Source: Gilliamella apis
Lineage (GTDB): Bacteria; Pseudomonadota; Gammaproteobacteria; Enterobacterales; Orbaceae
NCBI RefSeq assembly: GCF_002142155.1
Contig: NZ_NASD01000010.1
Location: 27,735-91,734 of the forward strand
Length of the DNA stretch: 64,000 bases
Direction: 5' to 3'
The translations under genes and the position numbers were made by a program. The notes below the pieces were generated by a model, which was given only the letters and a program-made list of their open reading frames with translations, ran no database searches and had not been told where the DNA came from. Below are positions 1-9,419 of the stretch, piece by piece; position 1 is the stretch's first letter, and each line of letters opens with the position of its first letter.

Positions 1-1048
1 GCAATGGTTGTCCATCACGATGAACAGCAATTAAATAAATACCATGCTTTAATTTCATCACTTCGTCAGATGAAAGCACTTGCGTTAAATTTTGACCGAC
101 ATATCGAGTATTACGCATTTCAACATCTTGGGTATTCATCACCACATCCATACCCTGTGCTGAATTCACTTCTTCACCCAATAAATCAGCTGCAGCAATC
201 ATGGCATCCCGATGACCAACAACCAAAATAATATCTTTGGCTTTTAATAAAGTTTCTGGTGCAGCTTCAATAATACGATTGCCACGTTTGATTCGCTCAA
301 TACTAATACCATTAATCACCTTTTCTAAACTTTCAACGGTTTGATTAACCTTATTAGTAATACGATATAAGCGACCAGTTACATCAGATAAAGCAAAGTT
401 TTGACCACTACCTAATAAAAGCGAGCCATGTAATTGTTCTGCTTCGGCCTTAATTGCATCGTCGTTAATTTCTCGCCCCATAATTTTCGGCAAAATGTTA
501 ACACAGACAATAATCGCGCCCAGTGAACCAAATATATAAGTCACTGCATAACCAATGGTTACATTACTTTGTAATCGGCTTAACTCTTCTGGGCTTAAGC
601 CTAGCTGAGTTAGCGCATCAGATGCCGTACCCATAATGGCAGATTGTGTTAATCCTCCTGCAGCTAAACCAGCAGCAAGACCTTTATCTAAATTGAATAA
701 TTTGGCTAAAACTACTACCGTTACAAAACCAGCAACAGCAATAAATAATGCTAAAAAGATTTCACGTAGAGTTTTAACTCCTAATGAACGGAAGAATTGT
801 GGTCCACTTTCGAAACCAACAGCATAGATAAATAAAGCGAAAAGCACCGCTTTAACGCCAGCATCGACAGTAACACCAAATACACTTAATGCCACTGCTA
901 CCAATAATGAACCAGCAACACCACCTAATTGAAATTTACCAATTCGAATTCCACCAATCAAATACCCTAAGCTTAAAGAGAGAAATAAAAGTATTTCGGG
1001 TGAATGCTTAAGTCCATCTAAAATCCAATTTGAAAGCCATTGAAACAT
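1..1048 (-). CDS. AspT/YidE-family transporter, 3' end cut off by the window
   Basis: About 349 N-terminal codons are visible; the reading frame runs off the window edge. The start is the ATG at 1048, with GAGGA about 8 nt upstream. The first ~180 residues form a hydrophobic domain of several membrane segments with small-residue-rich motifs (GLAAGLAAGGLTQSAIMG). A soluble region follows that ends in an RCK_C/TrkA-C-like domain. This is the N-terminal half of the aspartate:alanine exchanger family (AspT, YbjL, YidE), whose members are about 550 residues with a second membrane domain after the RCK_C part. An inner-membrane antiporter is expected. The substrate cannot be read from the sequence, so no symbol is given. 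Confidence 0.8.
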   Translation of the reverse strand, partial: MFQWLSNWILDGLKHSPEILLFLSLSLGYLIGGIRIGKFQLGGVAGSLLVAVALSVFGVTVDAGVKAVLFALFIYAVGFESGPQFFRSLGVKTLREIFLALFIAVAGFVTVVVLAKLFNLDKGLAAGLAAGGLTQSAIMGTASDALTQLGLSPEELSRLQSNVTIGYAVTYIFGSLGAIIVCVNILPKIMGREINDDAIKAEAEQLHGSLLLGSGQNFALSDVTGRLYRITNKVNQTVESLEKVINGISIERIKRGNRIIEAAPETLLKAKDIILVVGHRDAMIAAADLLGEEVNSAQGMDVVMNTQDVEMRNTRYVGQNLTQVLSSDEVMKLKHGIYLIAVHRDGQPL

Positions 1049-1273
1049 AATAATTGTCCTCAAGTGCTAAGATTTATGAAATAGAAAAAGATAGAAAAGA
1101 AAAGATTGGAACTTGAATAATATTCATACTAATTTATGAATATGGATATATTTTAAACTTCAATACCAAGAATAGATAGTTAATTTTAACAATTAATATT
1201 ATTGTCAGTAAATAACATTATATTGTCTAAAATATTAAATAGAAAAATATAATATCAACAATGAATTCAACAT

Positions 1274-1300
1274 AAAAAAGCCCAAACAAATTTTGGGCTT
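1274..1300 (-). terminator. Rho-independent terminator after the lipoprotein gene
   Basis: A 9-bp stem AAGCCCAAA/TTTGGGCTT is followed on the minus strand by six T. It lies 45 bp past the lipoprotein stop and ends the minus-strand transcript that begins with the methyltransferase. Confidence 0.8.
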
Positions 1301-1345
1301 AGTCGTTCTTTCTTTGAAAATAAAAATTATTTTTAGATTAAATTT

Positions 1346-1744
1346 TTATTTAGCTCTGAAAAGACTTTCTCTAATTTTAACATCAAGATTATTTACCCAA
1401 CGATTGTAATTACGATGTACTTTTCCTTTACTATCTTGCAAGTTTGGACTAACAGACACGTAATTGATTGAGTAACTTGTTGCAGAATAAGGGATATCAA
1501 CTACAATTTCAAATTTACGGTTGAATAAATGACCTCTAATTGTATTGCTATTTAAGACTTCCATTTTCCAAGTACCGAATGCTGCTTTACCTTTTGTTCC
1601 ACTATCCAAAATAGCTTGTTTAACCTGTTCTTTAGTTAAACCACTAACAGGGGTAGTGATATTGTGTGGTGCTTGATATTTACCGGCACAACCAAATAAT
1701 AGTGAAACTAAGAAAAATGCAGCAATATATTTAAAAAATTTCAT
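1346..1744 (-). CDS. small outer-membrane-type lipoprotein beside the APE cluster
   Basis: A 132-residue protein with a short basic N-terminus, a hydrophobic segment and a lipobox LFGC (Cys19), so it should be lipidated and exported. The remainder is small, has no membrane segment and no catalytic motif that I recognise. It starts 26 bp after the stop of the APE methyltransferase gene and shares its strand, so the two are probably co-transcribed; a terminator follows. Co-location suggests, but does not prove, a role in aryl polyene export or anchoring in the outer membrane. Confidence 0.75.
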   Translation of the reverse strand: MKFFKYIAAFFLVSLLFGCAGKYQAPHNITTPVSGLTKEQVKQAILDSGTKGKAAFGTWKMEVLNSNTIRGHLFNRKFEIVVDIPYSATSYSINYVSVSPNLQDSKGKVHRNYNRWVNNLDVKIRESLFRAK

Positions 1745-1770
1745 TGTTTACTCCTTTAAGATTATTTTTA

Positions 1771-2856
1771 TTAACGTTTTTTACATATAAGTAAAGTATG
1801 ACCAAATCCAAGTCCATCAATATCTTTCTCAACGTGAAAACCAGCTTCATTTAAACATTGATAAAACACTTTAGAATGATAAAAACGACTATTACCGTTA
1901 GCTAAACAGGTAAAATAGAGAGAGGAAGCATTTAAGCTTAAAGCTCCTGCTTCAAAATTTTGACGATCCCAAAAAAGATCCATAATACAGACTGTAGCAT
2001 CATCATGCATACTACGATGGATTAATTTTAATATCTGGGTAATTTGATCCAAACTAAAGCAATCTAGAAACTGACTCATCCACCATACATCTGCTTGATT
2101 GGGTAAAATTTGAGCATCCAATAAATTAACAGAGACACCATCAATACGATCATCATAACCTGCTTGTTTGATGTTTTCGTTAGCGACAGCTATTTGTTCA
2201 GGTAAATCTAAGATTGTTACTTGAGTTTTCTCTAAATGCTTAGCACAAAAAATCGCCCATTTACCTGTGTTTCCACCAATATCATAAATATGTTTTGGTT
2301 TTAATTGAATAATATAAGGCAAAGCAGCAGGAAAAGAGTGATCCGAATAAAAATGATCGAACTCGAACCAACTTTTTTTAGCTTGTTTTGGTAATGATTG
2401 TAATATTGGATAAATCGTTTTTCCCTCACCAAAAATTTTCAAGCCGCTTGGTTCACCCTTTTCAAGCGCTTCTTGAAGAAAAAACATGCTTTGATAGCAA
2501 ATATCTTGGGAAAAATTGAGGTTAACTTCTGTCATTTTGTCATGTAATAAAAAATGACCTATTTTACCTAAAATATAGTTTGAATCTTGTTGATAAATGA
2601 CACGTATGCTAAGTGCAACATCTAACAGTAGTTCAATTGCGTAAGAAGATAAAGAAACTTTTTTAGTTAGGTCATCTAAGTTAATACCATTTTTTCCAGC
2701 CTGATCAATTTGAGATAAAATCCCATGATTTTTAATAGCGATGATTGCTTGGAATAAAATTGGTGCAAAGGCAATTTTTTGGGCTTCTGTAATTGCTTCT
2801 AATGCAGTATAAATTTCTTTATTAAATCCATACTTGCTGTTTTCTTGTTCTGTCAA
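1771..2856 (-). CDS. apeB: aryl polyene SAM-dependent methyltransferase
   Basis: A 361-residue class I methyltransferase. The N-terminal ~100 residues look like a winged-helix dimerisation domain. The SAM-binding motif I region is HIYDIGGNTGKW near residue 190, followed by an acidic strand end (VTILDLPEQ). It resembles small-molecule O-methyltransferases of the acetylserotonin/hydroxyneurosporene type. In characterised APE clusters such an enzyme modifies the aryl head group. It is divergent from apeC with a 120-bp gap that must hold both promoters. The symbol is assigned by cluster position and family. Confidence 0.8.
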   Translation of the reverse strand: MTEQENSKYGFNKEIYTALEAITEAQKIAFAPILFQAIIAIKNHGILSQIDQAGKNGINLDDLTKKVSLSSYAIELLLDVALSIRVIYQQDSNYILGKIGHFLLHDKMTEVNLNFSQDICYQSMFFLQEALEKGEPSGLKIFGEGKTIYPILQSLPKQAKKSWFEFDHFYSDHSFPAALPYIIQLKPKHIYDIGGNTGKWAIFCAKHLEKTQVTILDLPEQIAVANENIKQAGYDDRIDGVSVNLLDAQILPNQADVWWMSQFLDCFSLDQITQILKLIHRSMHDDATVCIMDLFWDRQNFEAGALSLNASSLYFTCLANGNSRFYHSKVFYQCLNEAGFHVEKDIDGLGFGHTLLICKKR

Positions 2857-2976
2857 TCTCTTGCCTTTTTATTGTTTTACTGTATTGTATAAATTAAATT
2901 TGATGTTTCTCAAGAATTATTGATTTAATAATATTACAAAAAGTAACTAAGTAAAGAATTAATTAAAAACATTACT

Positions 2977-3696
2977 ATGAAATTTTCTTTTTCAATCGAA
3001 AATTGGTTTGCTTTATCTGCGGGTTTATCTTCTAAATCTGACTGGCAATTATGGTCAAAACAGATTAACCACAATTGGGATTTACCACTACCCAAACTCA
3101 ATAAACTACCTATGATGCAAGCAAGGAGGATGAGTATTTCATCTCGCCTAGCAGTTGAAGTTGGTTTGGAGCTTATTGAAAATAACAAACTTGACTTAGC
3201 AATATTCTCAAGTAGGCATGGTGAACTTGAAAGAACATATAAAATACTTACAGCATTAAATCAAAATGTTGATATTTCACCAACTGACTTCGCATTATCA
3301 GTACATAATACAGCATCAGGATTATTCACGATTATTGCCAAACAAAAAGTGCCCGTCACTTCACTTAGTGCAAATGATGATAGTTTTCAGCAAAGTTTGT
3401 TAGAAGCACTACCGATATTACTTCAAAAAGATAAAAAAGTACTATTAATTGATTTTGATGGTATGATACCTCAATCTTATCAAACAATTGTTCACCAATT
3501 AATTCCTTACTATGCGGTAGGATATATTTTAACTAAAGGTAATCAATTTACTTGTCAAAGTATTGAAAAAACATCACAATCAAATCAAATCGACTATCCT
3601 CAATCGTTAGCTTTTTTAAATGCATTTTTAAATAAACAGCAACAATTCATCATAAAAGGTTTATCTCAAGATTGGCAATGGACTCTCAATACATAA
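2977..3696 (+). CDS. apeC: ketosynthase-like chain length factor of the APE synthase
   Basis: At 239 residues this is about half the length of a ketosynthase and matches the Ketoacyl-synt_2 type N-terminal thiolase fold. The region where the active-site cysteine would sit (FALSVHNTASGLFTI) has no cysteine, so it cannot condense on its own. In APE systems ApeC forms a heterodimer with the active ketosynthase ApeO and acts like a chain length factor. It is the first gene of the sixteen-gene plus-strand operon and overlaps the next gene by 25 bp. Confidence 0.85.
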   Translation: MKFSFSIENWFALSAGLSSKSDWQLWSKQINHNWDLPLPKLNKLPMMQARRMSISSRLAVEVGLELIENNKLDLAIFSSRHGELERTYKILTALNQNVDISPTDFALSVHNTASGLFTIIAKQKVPVTSLSANDDSFQQSLLEALPILLQKDKKVLLIDFDGMIPQSYQTIVHQLIPYYAVGYILTKGNQFTCQSIEKTSQSNQIDYPQSLAFLNAFLNKQQQFIIKGLSQDWQWTLNT

Positions 3697-4475
3697 AAAA
3701 ACGAAAACCATATACCTTAAATCAGTGGTGGCGATTATTCGCAACTGCATTGGGTTTTATTATATTTGGTCTTTATGGGTTAATCGTTCTTTCGATAATC
3801 TGGTTTAGTTTATTGAGGTTATTCGTATGGAATAAACAAAAAAGAACAATAATTGCTCAATATAGCATTAGTATAAGTTTTAAAGTATTTTTGTGGATAA
3901 TAAAATATCTAGGTATTTTTAATTATCAATTTACAGGAATTGAAAAATTAAAACACGATGAAGGATGTTTAATCATTGCAAATCATCCCTCTTTATTAGA
4001 TGTAGTATTGCTGGTATCCGTTATGCGTAGATGTGATTGCTTGGTTAAAGGAGCTTTACTTAATAATATTTTCATCAGTCGCATTATTAAAACGGCAGGT
4101 TATATTCTTAATGGAGAATCAAGCAGGATACTACCACAATGCAACGAAATCTTGTCTAACAAGGGTAAAATTTTGATTTTCCCAGAAGGAACAAGAAGCA
4201 TACCCAATAACCCTATAACATTACAAAGAGGTGCTGCAAACATAGCATTACGTTGCCATGCAGATATTCGAATCATACATATTCAATGCAATCCACCTTG
4301 GTTGATAAAACAACAAAAATGGTATGACATTCCTAAAAGAAAGGCAGTTTTCAATATCAATGTCGGTGAAAAGATTAAAATTGAAGACTTTTTAGACCAA
4401 AATACCACTATTGCCGCAAGAAAACTGACAAGACATCTTGCATCATTGTTAACCCTAGAACAATTAAAAGAATAA
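3672..4475 (+). CDS. apeD: lysophospholipid acyltransferase-like protein (LPLAT)
   Basis: A 267-residue PlsC-type acyltransferase with a hydrophobic N-terminal segment (about residues 18-45), the HX4D catalytic motif in NHPSLLDVV, and the FPEGTRS acceptor-binding motif. It should act at the inner membrane and is thought to transfer the finished aryl polyene or another acyl chain onto a glycerol or sugar carrier. It overlaps apeC, which suggests translational coupling. Confidence 0.85.
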   Translation: MAMDSQYIKKRKPYTLNQWWRLFATALGFIIFGLYGLIVLSIIWFSLLRLFVWNKQKRTIIAQYSISISFKVFLWIIKYLGIFNYQFTGIEKLKHDEGCLIIANHPSLLDVVLLVSVMRRCDCLVKGALLNNIFISRIIKTAGYILNGESSRILPQCNEILSNKGKILIFPEGTRSIPNNPITLQRGAANIALRCHADIRIIHIQCNPPWLIKQQKWYDIPKRKAVFNINVGEKIKIEDFLDQNTTIAARKLTRHLASLLTLEQLKE

Positions 4476-4494
4476 CAGATACAAAGGAAATAAA

Positions 4495-4749
4495 ATGGAA
4501 ACTCTACATCATGATATAAAGGCATTAATAATTGATGTTCTTAATTTAGAAGATATCACACCTGAAGATATTGATACCCAAGCTCCACTATTTGGAGATG
4601 GATTAGGTTTAGATTCAATAGACGCACTAGAACTAGGTCTTGCGATCAAAAATCAATATGGTATTGTTTTATCATCTGAAAGTGAAGAAACCAAAAAAGC
4701 ATTTTACTCAGTTGCAACTTTAGCTGATTTAATTAGTTCTCAACAGTAA
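4495..4749 (+). CDS. apeE: acyl carrier protein 1 of the APE cluster
   Basis: An 84-residue acidic four-helix carrier protein. The phosphopantetheine attachment motif is GLGLDSIDALEL, with the serine near residue 42. The polyene grows as a thioester on this serine. It lies 19 bp after the acyltransferase and directly before a second carrier protein. APE clusters normally carry two such proteins. Confidence 0.9.
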   Translation: METLHHDIKALIIDVLNLEDITPEDIDTQAPLFGDGLGLDSIDALELGLAIKNQYGIVLSSESEETKKAFYSVATLADLISSQQ

Positions 4750-4764
4750 TAAGGAAGTTTTTTA

Positions 4765-5013
4765 ATGGATAAGCAACAAATTTTTCAACAAGTTCAATCT
4801 GCACTAGTGCAACTTTTTGAATTACCTGCCGATCAGATTAAGCCAGAATCTAAACTTTTTGAAGAATTAGACTTAGACAGTATTGATGCTGTAGATTTAG
4901 TCGTACATTTACAAAAAAAGATTGGTAAAAAAGTCGATCCAGAAACATTTAAAGCAGTTAGAACCGTTCAAGACGTTGTTGATGCAGTAGACAATTTAAT
5001 GAATACCAAATAG
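4765..5013 (+). CDS. apeF: acyl carrier protein 2 of the APE cluster
   Basis: An 82-residue acyl carrier protein with the modification motif ELDLDSIDAVDLVV. AAGGAAG precedes the ATG. The two carrier proteins share the DSID core but differ elsewhere, consistent with separate partners, for example one loaded with the aryl starter and one with the extender. That division is known from other APE systems and is not visible here. Confidence 0.9.
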   Translation: MDKQQIFQQVQSALVQLFELPADQIKPESKLFEELDLDSIDAVDLVVHLQKKIGKKVDPETFKAVRTVQDVVDAVDNLMNTK

Positions 5014-5017
5014 CATA

Positions 5018-5581
5018 ATGAATAAGGTAAAGTTAATAATAAAAGCAATAACAGGGGTTATCCTGTTTTGCTACCCTTTAGTTATTTACTTATCTTTCAA
5101 ATATCAAGTAATCAATATTGCTATTTTATGTATTGTTACATTGTTAATATTGAGACTAATTACATTACCCAATTTATTTTCAAATATAGGTTGGTTAGCT
5201 AAAGTTGTAACGTGCTTTGGGTTGTTATTAGCATTAATTAGTTGGATATTTAACGAATTTCAATTCTTACTTTATTACCCTGTAGCAACTAACCTACTAT
5301 TCTTAATCTTTTTTGGCTACTCATTATATCAACCACAAAATATTATTGAAAAATTTGCCAGATTAAAAGAAGGTAATTTAACACCGAGTACAATTAAATA
5401 TACAAGAAAAGTAACTATTTGTTGGTGTTTACTTTTTATATTAAATGGTTCAATTGCACTAATTACATGTTTCATTAATGATATGTATTGGTGGACAATA
5501 TATAACGGATTAATAAGTTATATCTTTACTGGACTATTAATGGGGGGAGAATGGATTGTTCGTCAAAAACTAAAACATTAG
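5018..5581 (+). CDS. apeG: COG4648-type membrane protein of the APE cluster
   Basis: A 187-residue, very hydrophobic protein with about five or six membrane segments and no polar catalytic signature. It corresponds to the conserved COG4648 membrane protein found between the carrier proteins and the ligase in APE clusters. Its function is unknown. It starts 4 bp after apeF and overlaps the ligase gene by 31 bp. Confidence 0.8.
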   Translation: MNKVKLIIKAITGVILFCYPLVIYLSFKYQVINIAILCIVTLLILRLITLPNLFSNIGWLAKVVTCFGLLLALISWIFNEFQFLLYYPVATNLLFLIFFGYSLYQPQNIIEKFARLKEGNLTPSTIKYTRKVTICWCLLFILNGSIALITCFINDMYWWTIYNGLISYIFTGLLMGGEWIVRQKLKH

Positions 5582-6921
5582 TTTTATTATCGGAGCAATT
5601 ATTACGCCCTGATTATGAAATAATAGCATACAGAAAACACCAACCACTAACAGTTGGTGATTTAAAAAAACTAACCAATACTATTATCAGCAAAATCAGA
5701 AAACATCCAGAAAAAAACTGGGTTTTATTCATGGATGACAGTTTTAATTTTGTTGCAGGACTTTTCGCTCTCCTATATTCAGGAAAACATCCACTGCTAC
5801 TAAATCCTAACTATATTGAGTTACAACACTATTATCAGGCAATATTAACTGATATCGATATCGCAAATATTAATTTACCAACTACGCTACCAATCATTGA
5901 TATCAATCAGCCTCAACTAGATGAGAAAATTAGTACAATCAATCCAAACTTTAAACAAACATCATTGACATTATTTACCTCAGGTTCAACTGGATTACCC
6001 AAACCAATTGAGAAATCAATTTCTCAACTTGAAAATGAAATTGCGATATTAATAAATAATTTAGGCGGACCAACCAATGATCTATTTGTTGCTTCTGTGT
6101 CACATGAACATATGTATGGGTTAACTTTTAAAATAATGTTATCGTTAAGTTGTAAAATACCTTTTGTATGCGAAACAATACTCTATCAAGAACAATTAGC
6201 AACTTACCAATCAAAAAAAATAACTTACATTACAACGCCATCAATTGTTAAAAATTTAGATAATAAATTACCGATTATTAAGTGTGAAAATGTGTTTTCT
6301 TCTGGCGGAAAACTGAGTTTCGACAATGCTCAATTTTGCTTACAAAATTTCAACGTATTACCTTGTGAAATTTATGGTTCAAGTGAAACAGGAATTATAG
6401 CAAAAAGAAAGCAAAAATCGTTAAATACGCCTTGGGAACTTTTTTATCCAATTCAAATAAAATACACCTCAGATCATCAACCACTATTGATATCACCATT
6501 ACTGCAGCAAGCTGAATTACTAAGCGATAAATTACAAAAAATAGATGATACGAAATTCTATTTAAAAGGTCGCATAGATAAAATAGTCAAGATTGCCGAA
6601 CAGCGCCTATCCCTTACATTTATAGAAAAGCAAATAAATAAACTAGCAGTAGTTGAAGAAGTAATTGTTATTCCATTAGAACAAAATAATCGAACTATTT
6701 TAGGCGCCATTATCAAAATAGACTCAACCAACAGTAAAGAGATAGATAACTTTAACCACTTTAAACTTACACAATATTTTCGACATTTAATAAAAGATAC
6801 ATTATCATTAGTTGAAACGCCCAAAAAATGGCGTTTTATTGAAAATTTTCCGAAAAATTCACAGGGTAAATGCACTTATACTGACTTAAAAGCATTATTT
6901 GATGCAACAGATAAGATATGA
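5551..6921 (+). CDS. apeH: aryl/acyl-ACP ligase (AMP-binding)
   Basis: A 456-residue ANL-superfamily adenylating enzyme. Visible motifs are the P-loop FTSGSTGLPKP near residue 145, the EIYGSSETG motif near residue 277 and the hinge motif LKGRIDKIVK. The final segment carries a conserved lysine (KNSQGK). It is expected to activate the 4-hydroxybenzoate-type starter and load it onto a carrier protein. At about 456 residues it is shorter than typical acyl-CoA synthetases, as is usual for APE ligases. Confidence 0.85.
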   Translation: MDCSSKTKTLVLLSEQLLRPDYEIIAYRKHQPLTVGDLKKLTNTIISKIRKHPEKNWVLFMDDSFNFVAGLFALLYSGKHPLLLNPNYIELQHYYQAILTDIDIANINLPTTLPIIDINQPQLDEKISTINPNFKQTSLTLFTSGSTGLPKPIEKSISQLENEIAILINNLGGPTNDLFVASVSHEHMYGLTFKIMLSLSCKIPFVCETILYQEQLATYQSKKITYITTPSIVKNLDNKLPIIKCENVFSSGGKLSFDNAQFCLQNFNVLPCEIYGSSETGIIAKRKQKSLNTPWELFYPIQIKYTSDHQPLLISPLLQQAELLSDKLQKIDDTKFYLKGRIDKIVKIAEQRLSLTFIEKQINKLAVVEEVIVIPLEQNNRTILGAIIKIDSTNSKEIDNFNHFKLTQYFRHLIKDTLSLVETPKKWRFIENFPKNSQGKCTYTDLKALFDATDKI

Positions 6922-7280
6922 AAAAAGAGTTAGCCACAGAAATAAACATTATAAAAACTGAAACAGAAGCTAATATTGAAATGACCATACCATCAGATCT
7001 TTTTTGGTTTCAAGGGCATTTCCCTACACAACCAGTATTGCCTGGGGTGACACAGCTTAATTGGGTTATTAGTTATGCCCAAAAGCTATTCAATTCTAAT
7101 TTATCAATATCATCTATTGAAGTAGTAAAATTTCAATCACCGATATTACCCAATGATCATCTAAAATTAACCTTAATTTGGGATAAAGACACCCAAAAAC
7201 TAAAATTCACTTATAGTTTTATTACCCAGTACAATAACAATAAAATAGCAAGTACAGGAAAGCTTACCCTATGTCAGTAG
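6918..7280 (+). CDS. apeI: APE dehydratase subunit, FabA/FabZ-like hotdog protein
   Basis: A 120-residue single hotdog-fold protein with the FabA/FabZ signature FWFQGHFPTQPVLPGV, including the catalytic-site histidine. In APE synthesis ApeI and ApeP form a heteromeric 3-hydroxyacyl-ACP dehydratase that makes the conjugated double bonds. It overlaps the ligase stop by 4 bp (ATGA) and the next gene by 10 bp. Confidence 0.85.
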   Translation: MKKELATEINIIKTETEANIEMTIPSDLFWFQGHFPTQPVLPGVTQLNWVISYAQKLFNSNLSISSIEVVKFQSPILPNDHLKLTLIWDKDTQKLKFTYSFITQYNNNKIASTGKLTLCQ

Positions 7281-9004
7281 TAGCACCGCACTTGTCTGAT
7301 AGTTACTGTTTTATTATCCCTTGTTATAATCATAGTGATGCATTAGTCAATGTACTCAAAAATATTGAGCAATACCATATTCCTTGCTTTTTAATTGATG
7401 ATGGTAGCGCATATGAGCAAGCACAAAAACTAATTGAAATCAGTAATCAATACCCATGGGTAAATTTAGTTCGATTATCTTCAAATAAAGGTAAAGGTGC
7501 GGCTGTTATGTGTGGGTTTAACCATGCATTTAATCAAAATTTTGATTATGCCATACAGATTGATGCTGATGGGCAACATGATAGCAAAATTGTAAAGCAG
7601 CTTATTGAACAATCTAAATTAAACCCAAATGCATTGATATCTGGTTGTCCTGTCTATGATGATTCAGTACCAAAACATCGCCTCATTGCGAGGTATATAA
7701 CCCATTTTTGGGTATGGATAGAAACCTTATCTTTTAATATAAAAGACAGTATGTGTGGGTTTCGTATTTATCCTTTAAAACCAACATGTAAACTGATAAA
7801 ACAATACCAAATTGGTAAAAAAATGGATTTTGATACCGACATCATGGTTCGATTATATTGGCAAGGCATTGATTCGGTTTTTGTACCGACACAGGTGACT
7901 TATCCTGTTGATGGTATCTCTCACTTTAAAGCATTCAAAGATAATCTATTAATTTCTTGGATGCATACACGACTTTTTTTGGGCATGTTGCCACGAATAC
8001 CAAAATTAATAAAACATAACCGATTGAAGAAAAATAAAAATACGCACTGGTCACAAACTGAAGAACGTAAAGGTCTATTTGGTATTAAATTAATTTTAAT
8101 GTTATATCGCTTATTAGGTCGTCGAGCGGCTCAAATAATCATGTTCCCGGTAATTAGTTATTTCTGGTTAACTGGAAAAAAACAACGGCAAGCATCCAAA
8201 ATATATTTAGAAAAAATTCTTAAACAATATCAAAATGTTCCTTTAATAGAGAAGAAAAAATTAACTTCTTTCCAACATTTTCAACATTTTGGTGAATCAC
8301 TCTTAGACAAACTTGCCAGCTGGCAAGGTGATATAAAACTTGATGACATTTATGCACCGAATAAAAACGAATTTTTAAAGTTAGTTTCGGAACAAAAAGG
8401 CATTATATTAATTTGTTCCCATCTAGGTGATATTGAAATGTGTCGAGCACTAGCTGAAATATCACATAATGTGAAAATTAATGCCCTAGTTCATAAACGT
8501 AATGCAGTACGATTTAATCAAGTATTAAAACAAGTTAATGAAGCTTCGATTATTAATTTAATTGAAGTCGCAACTTTAGGTGCAGATACAGCCATATTAC
8601 TTCAGCAAAAACTAGAAGCTGGTGAATGGGTCGCTATCATTGCAGATAGGACTTCGGTTAATCCATATCAGAGAGTACCCGAAAACTCAATTATTTGGGC
8701 AAACTTTCTTGGTAAACCTGCTCCCTTTCCTAAAGGACCGTTTGTATTATCTTCTGCATTAAAATTTCCTGTTTACTTTTGCTGGGGATTAAAACCAAAC
8801 GGGCGATTCCAAATATACCTTGAACACTTTACTGATGAGTTAAAACTATCAAGAAAAAACAGACAAGAAGAACTTGAACAAACTGTACAACTTTACGCTA
8901 ATAGACTAGAACATTATTGTCTACAATCGCCACTTGATTGGTTCAATTTTTTCGATTTTTGGCAATTTAATCCACCTGAAACACTTAGAAATAAAGATGA
9001 ATAA
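7271..9004 (+). CDS. apeJ: glycosyltransferase family 2 / LpxL-like acyltransferase fusion
   Basis: A 577-residue two-domain protein. Residues ~10-230 are a GT-A glycosyltransferase with FIIPCYNHSDAL and the nucleotide-sugar motif QIDADGQHD. Residues ~280-570 are an LpxL/HtrB-type acyltransferase with SHLGDIE (HX4E) near residue 383. The fusion is typical of APE clusters and probably builds the glycolipid anchor on the inner membrane. It overlaps the thioesterase start by 8 bp. Confidence 0.85.
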   Translation: MSVVAPHLSDSYCFIIPCYNHSDALVNVLKNIEQYHIPCFLIDDGSAYEQAQKLIEISNQYPWVNLVRLSSNKGKGAAVMCGFNHAFNQNFDYAIQIDADGQHDSKIVKQLIEQSKLNPNALISGCPVYDDSVPKHRLIARYITHFWVWIETLSFNIKDSMCGFRIYPLKPTCKLIKQYQIGKKMDFDTDIMVRLYWQGIDSVFVPTQVTYPVDGISHFKAFKDNLLISWMHTRLFLGMLPRIPKLIKHNRLKKNKNTHWSQTEERKGLFGIKLILMLYRLLGRRAAQIIMFPVISYFWLTGKKQRQASKIYLEKILKQYQNVPLIEKKKLTSFQHFQHFGESLLDKLASWQGDIKLDDIYAPNKNEFLKLVSEQKGIILICSHLGDIEMCRALAEISHNVKINALVHKRNAVRFNQVLKQVNEASIINLIEVATLGADTAILLQQKLEAGEWVAIIADRTSVNPYQRVPENSIIWANFLGKPAPFPKGPFVLSSALKFPVYFCWGLKPNGRFQIYLEHFTDELKLSRKNRQEELEQTVQLYANRLEHYCLQSPLDWFNFFDFWQFNPPETLRNKDE

Positions 9005-9419
9005 TTTTAACAACTGCTATATCACAATCGACTATACCCCATCTTTTCATGATACTGATGCTATGGGTGTTGTTTGGCATGGTAATTATCTTAAATTTTT
9101 CGAAAAAGCTCGCGAAGCCTTATTTAGAAAATTTAACTATGGTTATAAAGAAATGATTGATTCTGGTTATCTATGGCCTATTGTTGATGCCAAAATCAAA
9201 TATACCGCACCAGCGCTAGCTGAACAAACTTTAGAAATTAATGCCAAACTTGAAGAATATGAGCATAGAATAAAAATAAGCTACCTAATAAAAGACAAAA
9301 AAACAGGTAAAAAAACGACATCAGGCTACACAATTCAAGTTGCTGTATCGGCTGCTAATCAAGAAATGACCTTTGTCACACCTGACATATTTTTGCAATG
9401 TTTTGGATTAATCAAATGA
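8997..9419 (+). CDS. apeK: APE thioesterase, 4-hydroxybenzoyl-CoA thioesterase type
   Basis: I place the start at the ATG at 8997, inside the end of apeJ. An upstream ATG at 8934 would add 21 residues that do not belong to the fold. The resulting 140-residue hotdog thioesterase has the YbgC/FadM-like motif FHDTDAMGVVWHGNYLKFFEKARE, whose aspartate (DTDAMG) is the usual catalytic residue. It should hydrolyse or transfer the polyene thioester. The stop overlaps the next start as ATGA. Confidence 0.85.
   Translation: MNNFNNCYITIDYTPSFHDTDAMGVVWHGNYLKFFEKAREALFRKFNYGYKEMIDSGYLWPIVDAKIKYTAPALAEQTLEINAKLEEYEHRIKISYLIKDKKTGKKTTSGYTIQVAVSAANQEMTFVTPDIFLQCFGLIK

Noticed and set aside
4..827. Plus-strand reading frames at 4-231 and 636-827
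   Set aside because: They lie antisense to the AspT-family transporter, whose minus-strand frame is open over the whole stretch and has a ribosome binding site.
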